Below, one piece after another: positions 25,296 to 34,315 of a DNA stretch of 48,870 nucleotides (its first letter is position 1; every line of letters starts with the position of its first letter). The DNA comes from JAEHDI01 sp035455185 (GTDB taxonomy: Bacteria; Acidobacteriota; Terriglobia; Bryobacterales; Bryobacteraceae), in the NCBI GenBank assembly GCA_035455185.1, contig DATIFQ010000360.1:1-48870 (forward strand), given 5' to 3'. The notes beneath the pieces were generated by a model, which ran no database searches, had not been told where the DNA came from, and saw nothing but the letters and a program-made list of their open reading frames with translations. The position numbers were made by a program, and so were the translations under genes.

Positions 25296-26963
25296 ATGAC
25301 CGGACCTATCCGGGCTCCGCGCGGCCGCGCTCTTCGTTGCAAGGGATGGAAACAGGAAGCGGCGCTGCGAATGCTAATGAACAACCTTGACACGGACGTG
25401 GCAGAGCGCCCCGGCGATCTCATTGTCTACGGCGGGGCCGGCAAAGCGGCGCGTAACTGGGAGTGCTACCACGCCATCGTGCGTGAACTCGAGGCCCTCG
25501 GAGACGACGACACGCTGCTCGTCCAGTCCGGCAAGCCCGTCGGTGTGTTCCGCACCCACGAGGAAGCGCCGCGCGTTCTGATCGCGAACGCCAATCTCGT
25601 TGGCCACTGGTCGAATTGGGACCATTTCCGCGCCCTCGAGCAGCTCGGGCTGATCATGTACGGCCAGATGACAGCCGGAAGCTGGATCTACATCGGGTCG
25701 CAGGGCATTGTACAGGGCACGTACGAGACCTTCGCCGCCGCCGGCCGTAAGCACTTTGAAGGCTCGCTCGCCGGCAAGTTCGTGGTCTCGGGCGGGATGG
25801 GCGGAATGGGTGGTGCACAACCGCTCGCGGCCGTCATGAACGGCGCCGCTTTCCTCGGCATCGACGCCGATCCCGAGCGCATCAAACGCCGCCTCCGAAC
25901 CGGCTACTGCGACATCATGGTGACCGATCTTGACGAGGCGGTCCGCATCCTTCGGCATGCTGTTTACGAGAAACGCGCCACCTCCGTCGGTCTCGTCGGA
26001 AACTGTGCCGAGGTGCTTCCCACAATGGTCCGCCAGGGGATCGTTCCCGACCTCCTCACGGACCAGACCAGCGCGCACGACCCTTTGAACGGCTATATCC
26101 CCGCCGGCCTCGCGGTTGACCAGGCCGCCTCGCTCCGCGCCTCGGACCCGCAGGAGTATCTCCGCCGCTCCATGGACTCCATCGCGATTCACGTTCGCGC
26201 CATGCTCGACCTTAAGCGCCTCGGCTCCGTCGTCTTCGACTACGGCAACAACATCCGCCGCATGGCCGCGGATCAAGGCGTCGGCGATGCGTTCACCATC
26301 CCAGGTTTCGTACCCGAATACATCCGGCCCATGTTCATGGAAGGCCGCGGACCGTTCCGCTGGGTCGCCCTTTCCGGCGAAGCATCTGACATCGAGGCAA
26401 CGGACGACCTCGTCCTCCGCCTCTTCCCCTCCAATGAAACGCTGGGACGATGGATTTCACTAGCTGGGAAGCGGGTTCGATTTCAAGGCCTGCCGGCGCG
26501 GATCTGCTGGCTCGGTTATGGAGAACGCGCCGAATTCGCTCTGGAGATGAATCGCATGGTTGCCACAGGCAAGCTGCAGGCCCCAGTCGTGATCGGCCGC
26601 GACCACCTCGACTGCGGCTCCGTCGCATCGCCGTATCGAGAGACCGAAGGCATGCGGGACGGGAGCGATGCCGTGGCCGACTGGCCGCTCCTCAACGCGC
26701 TTCTGAATACGGCCTCGGGCGCAAGCTGGGTGTCGATTCACAATGGCGGGGGCGTCGGCATCGGCTACTCGCTGCACGCCGGCCACGTCACGGTCGCTGA
26801 CGGGACCGAGTCATCCGCGGGCTGCCTGGAACGCGTCATGACATGCGATCCCGGCATCGGCGTCCTGCGCCACGCCGACGCAGGTTACGAAGACGCCCTT
26901 CTCTTTGCGGAGCGGGCCGGCCTCAGATTGCCCATGAAAGAGGGACCCAAACAGGCCTCATGA
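25296..26963 (+). CDS. hutU: Urocanate hydratase
   Basis: A 555-residue enzyme, the normal length for urocanase, which converts urocanate to 4-imidazolone-5-propanoate with tightly bound NAD+. Conserved blocks include DLIVYGGAGKAARNWECY, the NAD-binding run SGGMGGMGGAQPLA, DQTSAHDPLNGYIPAGL, VFDYGNNIRRMA, GFVPEYIRPMF and QGLPARICWLGYGE. Cys404 in the last block corresponds by position to the active-site Cys410 of the Pseudomonas enzyme. VVIGRDHLDCGSVASP and the final MRHADAGY-like block are also present. The start at 25296 gives the family N terminus. It overlaps hutI by 4 bases (ATGA). Confidence 0.95.
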   Translation: MTGPIRAPRGRALRCKGWKQEAALRMLMNNLDTDVAERPGDLIVYGGAGKAARNWECYHAIVRELEALGDDDTLLVQSGKPVGVFRTHEEAPRVLIANANLVGHWSNWDHFRALEQLGLIMYGQMTAGSWIYIGSQGIVQGTYETFAAAGRKHFEGSLAGKFVVSGGMGGMGGAQPLAAVMNGAAFLGIDADPERIKRRLRTGYCDIMVTDLDEAVRILRHAVYEKRATSVGLVGNCAEVLPTMVRQGIVPDLLTDQTSAHDPLNGYIPAGLAVDQAASLRASDPQEYLRRSMDSIAIHVRAMLDLKRLGSVVFDYGNNIRRMAADQGVGDAFTIPGFVPEYIRPMFMEGRGPFRWVALSGEASDIEATDDLVLRLFPSNETLGRWISLAGKRVRFQGLPARICWLGYGERAEFALEMNRMVATGKLQAPVVIGRDHLDCGSVASPYRETEGMRDGSDAVADWPLLNALLNTASGASWVSIHNGGGVGIGYSLHAGHVTVADGTESSAGCLERVMTCDPGIGVLRHADAGYEDALLFAERAGLRLPMKEGPKQAS

Positions 26964-28240
26964 GCGAAACGATCCTCGTCCGGGGCGCCCGTCAGTTGCT
27001 CACGCTGCGGGGACCCTCGGCGCCCCGCCGCGGCGCCGCTCTTCGCGACCTCGGCCTGATCCAGGACGGCTCGCTCCTTATTCGCGACGGCCTCGTCGCC
27101 GCCGCCGGCGCTACCCGCCGGATCGAAAATCTGGCCGCGGCCCGCCACGCTACGGAGATCGATGCCACCGGCCGGGTCGTCATGCCCGGCTTCGTAGATA
27201 GTCATACGCATCTCATCTTCGGCCCGCCGCGGCTGGACGATTATGAAAGGCGTCTCGCCGGCCAGGATTACCACCAGATCGCCGCAGCCGGCGGAGGCAT
27301 TCTGGTGAGTGTGAAGGCGGTTCGGGGCACATCGTCCCGGGCCCTTCTCCGGCAGACCCGCCTTTCGCTGCATCGGTTGATCCGCCACGGCGCCACCACC
27401 GTCGAGGCGAAGTCGGGCTATGGACTCGACGAGCCTGCCGAGTTGAAGACTCTGCGCGTCCTCGCTGCTCTGGACGGTTCCCCGATCGATGTGGTCTCCA
27501 CGTACCTCGGCGCGCACGTCGTTCCGCCGGAATTCGCGGGCCGTCCGGAGGAGTACATCGGCTGGGTCTGTTCGTACATGCTGCCCCTGATACGGAGGCG
27601 CCGGCTCGCCCGCTTTGTGGACATCTACATCGAACGGGGCGCCTTCGGGCTGGATGATGCGCGCCGCTACCTCGAGACCGCCCGGTCGCTGGGATTCGGT
27701 CTGAAAGTCCATGCCGAGCAGTTCTCCCATTCGGGAGGCACTCGCCTCGCAATGGAACTGGGCGCGGTCAGTGTCGATCATCTGGAACAGGCGGGCGCCG
27801 AAGACATCGCCATGGTTGCCCAGTCTTCGACGATCGCCACCCTCCTTCCCGGCTCCGTCTTCCACCTCGGCCTCGATCGCTACCCGCCCGCCCGAGCCCT
27901 CATCGACCACGGGGCCGCCGTCGCCTTGGCTACCGATTTCAACCCAGGCACAAGCCCCACGTGCAGCATGCCGATGGTCCTCGCGCTCGCCTGCAATCAG
28001 ATGCGCATGACCCCCGCCGAGGCTGTCTCCGCATCCACCATCAACGGCGCTCATGCCGCCGGTGTCGCGGACCGCGCGGGTTCTCTCGAACCCGGCAAAC
28101 AGGCCGATCTGCTCTTGCTCGACGTCTCCGACTACCGCGAGATCCCGTACCATTTCGGGGTGAACCCGGTTGCTGTGACGATGAAGAAAGGTCGTATCCT
28201 GTACCGCCAGGGGGAGGTCACGTGTCCCGAAGACTTATAG
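26960..28240 (+). CDS. hutI: Imidazolonepropionase
   Basis: A 426-residue amidohydrolase for the third step of histidine degradation (imidazolonepropionate to N-formimino-glutamate). The metal-binding PGFVDSHTHLIFGPPR, TTVEAKSGYGLD, KVHAEQFSHSGG, VSVDHLEQAG and ALATDFNPGTSPTCSMPMV blocks are all present and match HutI rather than other amidohydrolases. A short extra segment around residues 18-35 (GPSAPRRGAALRDLG) accounts for the slightly large size. Its start codon overlaps the hutU stop and its 3' end overlaps the FTCD gene by 19 bases. Confidence 0.95.
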   Translation: MSETILVRGARQLLTLRGPSAPRRGAALRDLGLIQDGSLLIRDGLVAAAGATRRIENLAAARHATEIDATGRVVMPGFVDSHTHLIFGPPRLDDYERRLAGQDYHQIAAAGGGILVSVKAVRGTSSRALLRQTRLSLHRLIRHGATTVEAKSGYGLDEPAELKTLRVLAALDGSPIDVVSTYLGAHVVPPEFAGRPEEYIGWVCSYMLPLIRRRRLARFVDIYIERGAFGLDDARRYLETARSLGFGLKVHAEQFSHSGGTRLAMELGAVSVDHLEQAGAEDIAMVAQSSTIATLLPGSVFHLGLDRYPPARALIDHGAAVALATDFNPGTSPTCSMPMVLALACNQMRMTPAEAVSASTINGAHAAGVADRAGSLEPGKQADLLLLDVSDYREIPYHFGVNPVAVTMKKGRILYRQGEVTCPEDL

Positions 28241-29640
28241 AGTGTGTCCCGAACTTCTCCGAGGGCCGTGACGCCTCCGTCGTGGATGCCATCACCCGCG
28301 CTATCCGCTCCGTGCCCAGCATCGTCCTCCTTGATCGGGAGCTCGACGCCGACCACAACCGTTCCGTGCTCACCTTCGCAGGACCTCCTGACGCCGTCGC
28401 CGAAGCTGCCCTGCGCGGTGTCGGGGAAGCTGTCCGCCTTATCGATCTCACCCGCCACACCGGCGTCCACCCCCGAATCGGAGCCGCCGACGTCGTACCT
28501 TTTATCCCCATCGAGGGCGTCGCGATCGCGGACTGCGTTCATCTCGCCGAACACGTCGGCGAGGAGATCTGGAAGCGCTTCGGCGTGCCCGTTTACCTTT
28601 ACGAAGCAGCCGCCCGGCGGCCGGACCGCGTCAACCTTGAAAACATCCGTCGCGGGCAGTTCGAGGGCCTGCGCGAAGAGATTCAATCCAACCTGGAGCG
28701 CCGGCCCGACATCGGCGAACCTCGCCTCCATCCCACTGCCGGAGCCACCGTCGTCGGCGCGCGCAAGTTCCTCATCGCTTACAACATCAACCTCAACACC
28801 TCCGACCTCGACATCGCAAAGAAAATCGCGAAGACGATCCGCTTCTCCTCCGGCGGTTTTCCCTACGTCAAGGCGATGGGCGTGCCGCTCGCCTCGCGCA
28901 ATCTCGCCCAAGTCTCGATGAACCTTACCGACTTCGAGCAGACCCCCGTGCACCAAGTCTTCGAGGCCGTTCGCGCCGAAGCCGCCCGTTACGGAGTCGA
29001 TATCGCCGGAAGCGAGATCGTCGGTCTCATCCCCCGGAAGGCCGTCGAAATGACGGCTGAGTTTCTCCTCCGCGCGGAGAATCTCCGCCCGGAAATCGTC
29101 CTCGAGAATCGCCTCGCCGAAGCGATGGCCGGCCGGGGCCTCGACGACTTCCTCGACGCTCTCGCCGCTCCCACGCCCACGCCCGGTGGCGGTAGTGCCG
29201 CCGCGTCCTCGGGTGCGATGGCTGCCGCCCTCGGCGCGATGGTCGCCGGGATCGCGAAGCTTCCGGGATACGACTTTACGCCAGATCGTCTCTTCCTCGC
29301 CGAAGCCGTCCGCCGCGACGCCGCCGCGTACGATGCTGTCGTTGCCGCCTATCGGCGTCCGAAAGACGAACGCGCCCCCTTCGTCGAAGAAGCGTTCCAC
29401 CAAGCCACGGCGGTGCCTCTCGAGGTAGCCGAGTGTGTGTCGCGGGTCAGGTCACGTTTGGAATCCCTCGCCCTCGAAGCCCCTCCGAAGGTCGCCTCCG
29501 ATGTCGAAGTCGCTCTGCTCCTCGCCGCGGCCGCGCTTTCCGGCGCTCTGGCCAACGTCCGCATCAACTTGCCTTCCATAAAGGACGCAACCTTCCGCCG
29601 TTCTGTGGAACAACGCCTCGCTTCGATAGAATCGAAGTAG
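28222..29640 (+). CDS. Fused glutamate formimidoyltransferase / formimidoyl-THF cyclodeaminase
   Basis: A 472-residue bifunctional protein. Residues 1 to about 300 are the formimidoyltransferase (LIECVPNFSEGRDASVV, LDRELDADHNRSVLTFAG, LTRHTGVHPRIGAADVVPF). Residues about 315-472 are the all-helical cyclodeaminase (APTPTPGGGSAAASSGAMAAALGAMV). It transfers the formimino group of the HutI product to tetrahydrofolate and then releases ammonia, leaving methenyl-THF. It is shorter than the mammalian FTCD (541) but has both halves. The start is GTG at 28222 with a strong GGGGGAGG Shine-Dalgarno inside hutI. The stop codon shares its last base with the lipA start. Confidence 0.92.
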   Translation: MSRRLIECVPNFSEGRDASVVDAITRAIRSVPSIVLLDRELDADHNRSVLTFAGPPDAVAEAALRGVGEAVRLIDLTRHTGVHPRIGAADVVPFIPIEGVAIADCVHLAEHVGEEIWKRFGVPVYLYEAAARRPDRVNLENIRRGQFEGLREEIQSNLERRPDIGEPRLHPTAGATVVGARKFLIAYNINLNTSDLDIAKKIAKTIRFSSGGFPYVKAMGVPLASRNLAQVSMNLTDFEQTPVHQVFEAVRAEAARYGVDIAGSEIVGLIPRKAVEMTAEFLLRAENLRPEIVLENRLAEAMAGRGLDDFLDALAAPTPTPGGGSAAASSGAMAAALGAMVAGIAKLPGYDFTPDRLFLAEAVRRDAAAYDAVVAAYRRPKDERAPFVEEAFHQATAVPLEVAECVSRVRSRLESLALEAPPKVASDVEVALLLAAAALSGALANVRINLPSIKDATFRRSVEQRLASIESK

Positions 29641-30518
29641 TGCTGGTCTCCATCGCGCCCAAACTCGAGCGTCCGGCGTGGCTGCGCGCGCCCGCGCCCG
29701 CAGGGGACAACTATCGCGAGCTGAAATCGCTGGTCGAGAACCTGCGCCTGCACACCGTCTGCGAGAGCGCCGCCTGTCCCAACGTCGGCGAGTGCTGGAA
29801 TCACCGCACCGCCACCTTCATGATCCTCGGCAACGTCTGCACGCGCCGCTGCGGCTTTTGCGCCGTCGGGAAAGGTGCGCCGCTCCCTGTCGACTACGAC
29901 GAACCCCGCCGCGTCGCCGAAGCTGTTGCAACGCTAGGCCTCAAGTACGCCGTCGTGACCAGCGTCAACCGAGACGACCGCAAGGATGGTGGCGCCGAAC
30001 TGTTCGCCCTCACCATTCGCGCCATCCGTGACCGCGTACCCGGTTGCAGGATCGAGGTCCTGATCCCGGACTTCCAGGGCTCTTACGCCGCCATGGACAT
30101 CGTGCTTGACGCGGCGCCGGACGTAATGAACCACAACACCGAGACCGTCCCACGCCTCTACCGGCAGGTGCGGCTCGGCGCGCGCTACGAGCGTTCACTC
30201 GACATCCTGGCTTATTCCAAGCGCGCCCGCCCGGAGATTCCGACGAAGTCAGGCCTGATGCTCGGCTTGGGCGAACTGAAGGGCGAGGTCGTCCCTGTGA
30301 TGCGCGACCTCCGTGCCCATCATGTGGACATCCTCACGCTCGGACAGTACCTGAGCCCCTCGCCGAAACACCTCCCGGTCATCCGCTTCATCCCGCCGGA
30401 TGAATTCGCCGAGTACCGGTTCCTCGGCGAGCAACTGGGCTTCCGTCACGTCGAGGCGGGACCGCTTGTCCGCAGCTCCTATCACGCCGCCGAAGCCAGC
30501 GCCCGGTCCACCGCCTGA
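29640..30518 (+). CDS. lipA: Lipoyl synthase
   Basis: A 292-residue radical-SAM enzyme that inserts two sulfur atoms into protein-bound octanoyl groups. Both cluster motifs are present: CESAACPNVGEC (Cys41, 46, 52) for the auxiliary cluster and CTRRCGFC (Cys67, 71, 74) for the SAM cluster. VTSVNRDDRKDGG, NHNTETVPRLY, SGLMLGLGE and the C-terminal LVRSSYHA, with the conserved RSSY serine, complete the signature. I placed the start at the GTG that overlaps the FTCD stop by one base. Its end overlaps the convergent aminotransferase gene by 37 bases. Its position as the last gene of a hut operon is unusual; no lipB or 2-oxoacid dehydrogenase gene is nearby. Confidence 0.94.
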   Translation: MLVSIAPKLERPAWLRAPAPAGDNYRELKSLVENLRLHTVCESAACPNVGECWNHRTATFMILGNVCTRRCGFCAVGKGAPLPVDYDEPRRVAEAVATLGLKYAVVTSVNRDDRKDGGAELFALTIRAIRDRVPGCRIEVLIPDFQGSYAAMDIVLDAAPDVMNHNTETVPRLYRQVRLGARYERSLDILAYSKRARPEIPTKSGLMLGLGELKGEVVPVMRDLRAHHVDILTLGQYLSPSPKHLPVIRFIPPDEFAEYRFLGEQLGFRHVEAGPLVRSSYHAAEASARSTA

Positions 30519-31789
30519 AGCGTCTCCCCAGCCTCCCGCTCTGTATGCACCGTGGAGGTGTAGAACCGTCCGTCCGGCAGCACGTAAACGCCTTCGGAAA
30601 GTAGCGCCTTCGCGAACCGCGCCAGTTTCTCGCGGTCGTCCTCCAGCGTGTCGCGATAGTCGCGCAATTCGGCCTTCTCCGTGAAGTGCACCGCGAACGC
30701 CGCCCCGAATCCGCAAACCGTCATCGGCACGCCCCGCCTCTTCGCGATGTCGCGGATCCCCTCCATCACTGCTGCGCCGGTCCGGTTTGCTCGTGCCAGC
30801 GCCGCGCCGCCGTCACGGGAAAGCTCCTCGAGCGTCGCGTGGGCCGCCGCCAGCACCATCGGATTTCCATTGAAGCTGCCGCCGAACGCGACCCCGCCAG
30901 TGAACAACGTATCGAGAATATCTTGTCTGCCCGCCACCGCGCTCAGCGCCATCCCGCCCGCGATCGCTTTTCCGAAGGTCGCAAGGTCCGGCTTTACGCC
31001 GAAGTGGCCCTGCGCTCCGCCGGCTCCCATGCGAAACCCCGTGATCACTTCGTCGAAGATGAGAACCGAGCCATTCCGCCGGCAAAGCTCCGCGATCGCT
31101 TCCAGGTACCCCGGTGCCGGCGGCAGGCACCCGCTGTTGCACAGCACTGGTTCCATGATTACGCCGGCAATCTCGCCGCCCCGCCGCTCGAACACCCGGG
31201 TTACGCTCTCGACGCTGTTCCACGGAGCCACCACGACGTTCTCGGCGGCGTTCGTCACCTGCCCCCGCGACTCGACCACGACATTGGGTGCTGCGTAATC
31301 CCCGACCTGATCCGCGCGCGGGTGGTAGCTCAACAGCACAGAGTCTAGCCAACCGTGGTAGTGGCCCTCGAATTTCAGAATCAGATTACGACCGGTGAAG
31401 CCACGCGCGAGACGCAACGCCAGTTGCACCGCCTCGCTGCCGCTCGACGAGAACGCCACCCGCTCCGCGCACGGCGCCAACTGCTGCACCTTCTCCGAGA
31501 CCAAATACTCCAGTTCGTGCTGCGCGCCGAACGTGTGGACGCCGTCCGCCTGTTTGCGAAGCGCCTCCACCAGCGCGGGGTGCCGGTAGCCGAGAATATT
31601 CGGCCCCCACCCCAGCGTGTAGTCGATGTACTCGTTGCCGTCCACGTCCGTGAGCCTCGGCCCGCATCCGTCCGCGAAATACAGCGGCACCGGGAACTTC
31701 GCCCGGAATGGGCTGCTCACACCCCCTGCGAGCGACTGCCGCGCCCGCTCCAGATACTCACGCGATTTTCGCCATCTCTGTTCCGTCAT
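30482..31789 (-). CDS. Glutamate-1-semialdehyde 2,1-aminomutase-like class III aminotransferase
   Basis: A 435-residue PLP enzyme. Visible are GGVSSPFR, DVDGNEYIDYTLGWGPNILGYRHP, SSSGSEAVQLALRLARG (phosphate cup), FEGHYHGW, LIFDEVITGFRMGAGGAQGHFGVKPDLATFGKAIAGG with the PLP lysine at 274, and GGSFNGNP. The overall pattern is that of HemL-like aminomutases, but many paralogues with this pattern act in secondary metabolism, so a haem role is not assured. It is divergent from the Tat oxidoreductase with only 28 bases between the two ATGs, and its 3' end overlaps lipA. Confidence 0.85.
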   Translation of the reverse strand: MTEQRWRKSREYLERARQSLAGGVSSPFRAKFPVPLYFADGCGPRLTDVDGNEYIDYTLGWGPNILGYRHPALVEALRKQADGVHTFGAQHELEYLVSEKVQQLAPCAERVAFSSSGSEAVQLALRLARGFTGRNLILKFEGHYHGWLDSVLLSYHPRADQVGDYAAPNVVVESRGQVTNAAENVVVAPWNSVESVTRVFERRGGEIAGVIMEPVLCNSGCLPPAPGYLEAIAELCRRNGSVLIFDEVITGFRMGAGGAQGHFGVKPDLATFGKAIAGGMALSAVAGRQDILDTLFTGGVAFGGSFNGNPMVLAAAHATLEELSRDGGAALARANRTGAAVMEGIRDIAKRRGVPMTVCGFGAAFAVHFTEKAELRDYRDTLEDDREKLARFAKALLSEGVYVLPDGRFYTSTVHTEREAGETLQAVDRALASAA

Positions 31790-31798
31790 TTCAGTTCG

Positions 31799-31804
31799 AG
31801 AGTA
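31799..31804 (-). promoter_or_regulatory. TANNNT-type element before the aminotransferase gene
   Basis: TACTCT on the minus strand lies 9 bases before the ATG. It overlaps by two bases the element facing the other way at 31803-31808. It is a weak match on its own. Confidence 0.25.
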
Positions 31805-31808
31805 TCAT
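31803..31808 (+). promoter_or_regulatory. -10-like hexamer before the Gfo/Idh/MocA gene
   Basis: TATCAT lies 9 bases before the ATG at 31818, within a 28-base divergent spacer. Any -35 would have to lie inside the opposite coding region. Confidence 0.4.
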
Positions 31809-31817
31809 GGGGACACT

Positions 31818-33020
31818 ATGGAAAGCCCCGATCAAGCTACCCGGCGCGGATTCCTCGGCAGTCTCGGCGCAACGGCCGTTCTTGCCCGCCAGCGATCTGC
31901 GGCTCCGGTAAGGGTCGGAGTCGTCGGCGGAGGCTTTGGGTCAAGCTTCCAGTGGCATCTCCACCCGAACGCGAAAGTCGCCGCCGTCTGCGACATACGC
32001 CCGGACCGCCTTCAGCGGCTCTCCGAGGTCTACCGCTGCGGAACTACACTCAAGAGCTTCCGCGAGTTACTCAAGCAGCCCGAGCTTGACGCCATCGCCG
32101 TATTCACCCCCGCTCCCCTCCACGTCTGGATGGCCACCGAAGCGATGAAGGCGGGTAAGCACGTCATCAGCGCTGTCCCGGCCGGTATTTCCATCGAGGA
32201 ATGCGAGCGGCTTCTCGAATGCGTCAAGAGCACCGGCATGAAGTACATGATGGCCGAGACCAGTTACTACCGTCCAGAAATCATGACCTGCGTCGAGTGG
32301 GCTCGCGAAGGCCGGTTTGGAACCATCTTTTACTCTGAGGCGGAATACCACCACGAAGGCCTGCTCCCCTTGATGTACGACGATCGCGGTTTCCCCACGT
32401 GGCGCTATGGCTTCCCCCCGATGCTCTACCCGACGCACTCCGTCGGCATGATCGTACCCGTCACCGGCGAACGCCTCGCGGAAGTTCAGGCCGTTGGCTG
32501 GGGCGACGGCCATGAGATACTCCAGACCAATCAGTACAAGAACCCGTTCTGGAACACCACCGGATTCTTCAAGACCTCCGGCGGCCATTCTTCCCGCGTT
32601 TCCGTTTTCTGGCACGTCGCCGCAGGGGGAACGGAGCGCGCTCAGTTTTACGGCAGCCGGCTTTCCTACATCATGGAGCGCCCCGAAGGCTCGCCGAACA
32701 CCGTCATTCGCATCGCGCGCGACGGCAAAACGGTGATTGACGCCAACGGCTACCCCGAGGGCGACGTCGCGATTGAGGCCTTCAAGCAGCCGGACCACTT
32801 CGAGAAGCTCCCCGCCCCGCTTCGTGTCAAAACGGGCCACGGCAACTCGCACACCTTCATCACGCACGAGTTCGTCTCCGCGATCCTCGAAGACCGTCAG
32901 CCGGCCGTCAACGCCTGGGAGGCGATCGCCTACACCGTTCCCGGCATCGTCGCCCACCAATCCGCCCTCCGCGGCGGCGAGCCGATGAAGATCAAAGACT
33001 ACGGCAAACCCCCGGCCTGA
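31818..33020 (+). CDS. Tat-exported Gfo/Idh/MocA-family oxidoreductase
   Basis: A 400-residue product with a Tat signal (TRRGFLGSLGATAVLA) followed by a Rossmann domain (VRVGVVGGGFGSSFQWHLHPNAKVAAVCDIRPDR), LDAIAVFTPAPLHVWMATEAMKAGKHV and a C-terminal beta-sheet domain. Such secreted family members act on sugars or sugar acids, often keeping NAD(P) bound. The usual EKP motif after the second block is replaced here by SAVPAGIS, so the catalytic lysine equivalent is not obvious. It converges on the enolase-superfamily gene, also Tat-exported, which suggests a shared role in periplasmic sugar breakdown. Confidence 0.85.
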   Translation: MESPDQATRRGFLGSLGATAVLARQRSAAPVRVGVVGGGFGSSFQWHLHPNAKVAAVCDIRPDRLQRLSEVYRCGTTLKSFRELLKQPELDAIAVFTPAPLHVWMATEAMKAGKHVISAVPAGISIEECERLLECVKSTGMKYMMAETSYYRPEIMTCVEWAREGRFGTIFYSEAEYHHEGLLPLMYDDRGFPTWRYGFPPMLYPTHSVGMIVPVTGERLAEVQAVGWGDGHEILQTNQYKNPFWNTTGFFKTSGGHSSRVSVFWHVAAGGTERAQFYGSRLSYIMERPEGSPNTVIRIARDGKTVIDANGYPEGDVAIEAFKQPDHFEKLPAPLRVKTGHGNSHTFITHEFVSAILEDRQPAVNAWEAIAYTVPGIVAHQSALRGGEPMKIKDYGKPPA

Positions 33021-33046
33021 TCGCGCAGGGAGCGGTCACCCACTTC

Positions 33047-34267
33047 TCACCAGTTCGTGATCGATCCGTCCGGCCGGTTGTAGATCGGAATCGGGCGCGA
33101 GCGCTCCGTGACCTCCGCGATCATCTTCAGCCGCTTAGGATCGAACTCGATTCCCAGCCCCGGCCGCCGGTTCGGCCACAGCTTGCCGTTCCGGAAGTCG
33201 AAGTTCTGCGGCAGGTGCGGCACTTCCCTCGGCCCCGCGCCGAGCATCTCCATCAGCACCGGACCCGAGAACACCCCGCAGCAATGCACCAGCGAAGCCG
33301 TGGCCAGCGTCCCGGTGAAGTGCGGCACGAGCCCGACGTAATGCGTCTCGCACATCGCCGCGATCTTCATGAACTCGGTGATCCCGCCACAGTTCGGCAC
33401 GCTCACTCGCGAGTAATCGATCAGGTGCTGTTCCACCAGCTCGTTCAGTTCCCACCGGTCACCGAACTGCTCCCCGACCGCAATCGGGACCTTCACCTGC
33501 GGCCGCAGCGTCCTGTAGACGCCCGGGTTCTCCGAACGGACCAGGTCCTCGACGAAGTACGGCTCCAGGTCTTCAATCAGCGTGCTTAGCCGCACCGCAT
33601 CGGCGAAGTCCAGCCGCGTGTGGTAATCGATCGCCCAGTCGCCGTCCTTGCCCACGCCCTCCCGGATCTCACGGCACATCTCGACCGTACGATGGACCAT
33701 CTCCCGTGAATTGAATGGCCGGCCCTCGCTCGGATCAGCGACCCCCACGCGAAACGCTCGGAACCCCGACTCGACGCACGCCCGCGCCGTCTCCCGCAGG
33801 CTGCCCTTCTTCGGGAACCCGGTCGAATAACATTCGATGTGGTCCCTCGCCAAACCGCCCAGCAGTTCGTACACCGGCGTGTCCAGGGCTTTGCCCTTGA
33901 TATCCCACAACGCCAGGTCGAGCGCGCCGAGCGCGTGCAGTTTTTCGCGTCCCGCCGGATAGAAGAACCCGCGGTACATCATCTGCCAAAGGTGGTCGAT
34001 CCGCCCCGGGTCCTCCCCGATGAGCATCGCCGCGCACTGCTCAATCGTGTCCTTCGTGCCCCCTTCGCCGATCCCGGTAATCCCCTGATCGGTCTCCACC
34101 GTCACGATGTTCGAGCTTTGGTTGTAAATCGGCCTCGAATTCGGATCGGCGTAATAGCGGATTCGCTTGATCTTCATCGGCCCGGCTGCGGCTCGTGCGG
34201 CGGAAGTTCGAGCCAGCCACGCCCCCGCGCCCATCGAAACGGAACGAAGAAACGATCTTCTTTCCAT
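33047..34267 (-). CDS. Tat-exported enolase-superfamily (mandelate racemase/galactonate dehydratase-like) enzyme
   Basis: A 406-residue protein with a Tat signal (ERRSFLRSVSMGAGAWLA) and the bidomain enolase-superfamily layout. Metal ligands are readable as Asp214 (IDYH), Glu240 (FVED) and Glu266 (VGEQFGDR). His316 in LVPHFTG is a likely acid/base. At the end of the second barrel strand, where racemases have KxK, this protein reads AFRVGV (Arg173). That fits acid-sugar dehydratases better than muconate cycloisomerase or mandelate racemase. Strong Shine-Dalgarno (GGAGGAGGTG). Divergent from tyrS. Confidence 0.85.
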   Translation of the reverse strand: MERRSFLRSVSMGAGAWLARTSAARAAAGPMKIKRIRYYADPNSRPIYNQSSNIVTVETDQGITGIGEGGTKDTIEQCAAMLIGEDPGRIDHLWQMMYRGFFYPAGREKLHALGALDLALWDIKGKALDTPVYELLGGLARDHIECYSTGFPKKGSLRETARACVESGFRAFRVGVADPSEGRPFNSREMVHRTVEMCREIREGVGKDGDWAIDYHTRLDFADAVRLSTLIEDLEPYFVEDLVRSENPGVYRTLRPQVKVPIAVGEQFGDRWELNELVEQHLIDYSRVSVPNCGGITEFMKIAAMCETHYVGLVPHFTGTLATASLVHCCGVFSGPVLMEMLGAGPREVPHLPQNFDFRNGKLWPNRRPGLGIEFDPKRLKMIAEVTERSRPIPIYNRPDGSITNW

Positions 34268-34303
34268 CGCACCTCCTCCGTACGAGCCGCCAGCATATCA
34301 CCG

Positions 34304-34309
34304 TACAAT
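34304..34309 (+). promoter_or_regulatory. -10-like hexamer 6 bases before tyrS
   Basis: TACAAT is separated by exactly 6 bases (gggaac) from the GTG start. No Shine-Dalgarno is present. Confidence 0.45.
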
Positions 34310-34315
34310 GGGAAC

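Noticed and set aside
26321..26350. HutU reads RPMFMEG where other urocanases, as I recall them, have RPLFCRG, suggesting loss of an active-site cysteine
   Set aside because: Counting from the C terminus places the Pseudomonas Cys410 in the later QGLPARICW block, and that Cys (residue 404) is present here, so the Met change is probably harmless.
26885..28153. A 422-codon minus-strand frame opposite hutI, and similar long ones opposite FTCD (28132-29403) and the glycosidase (45466-46752)
   Set aside because: All are antisense to well-recognised genes and have low-complexity, unrecognisable translations.
33839..34315. The tyrS frame remains open about 480 bases upstream of the GTG start
   Set aside because: The extension is antisense to the enolase-superfamily gene and unlike any TyrRS; the conserved N terminus begins at the GTG.
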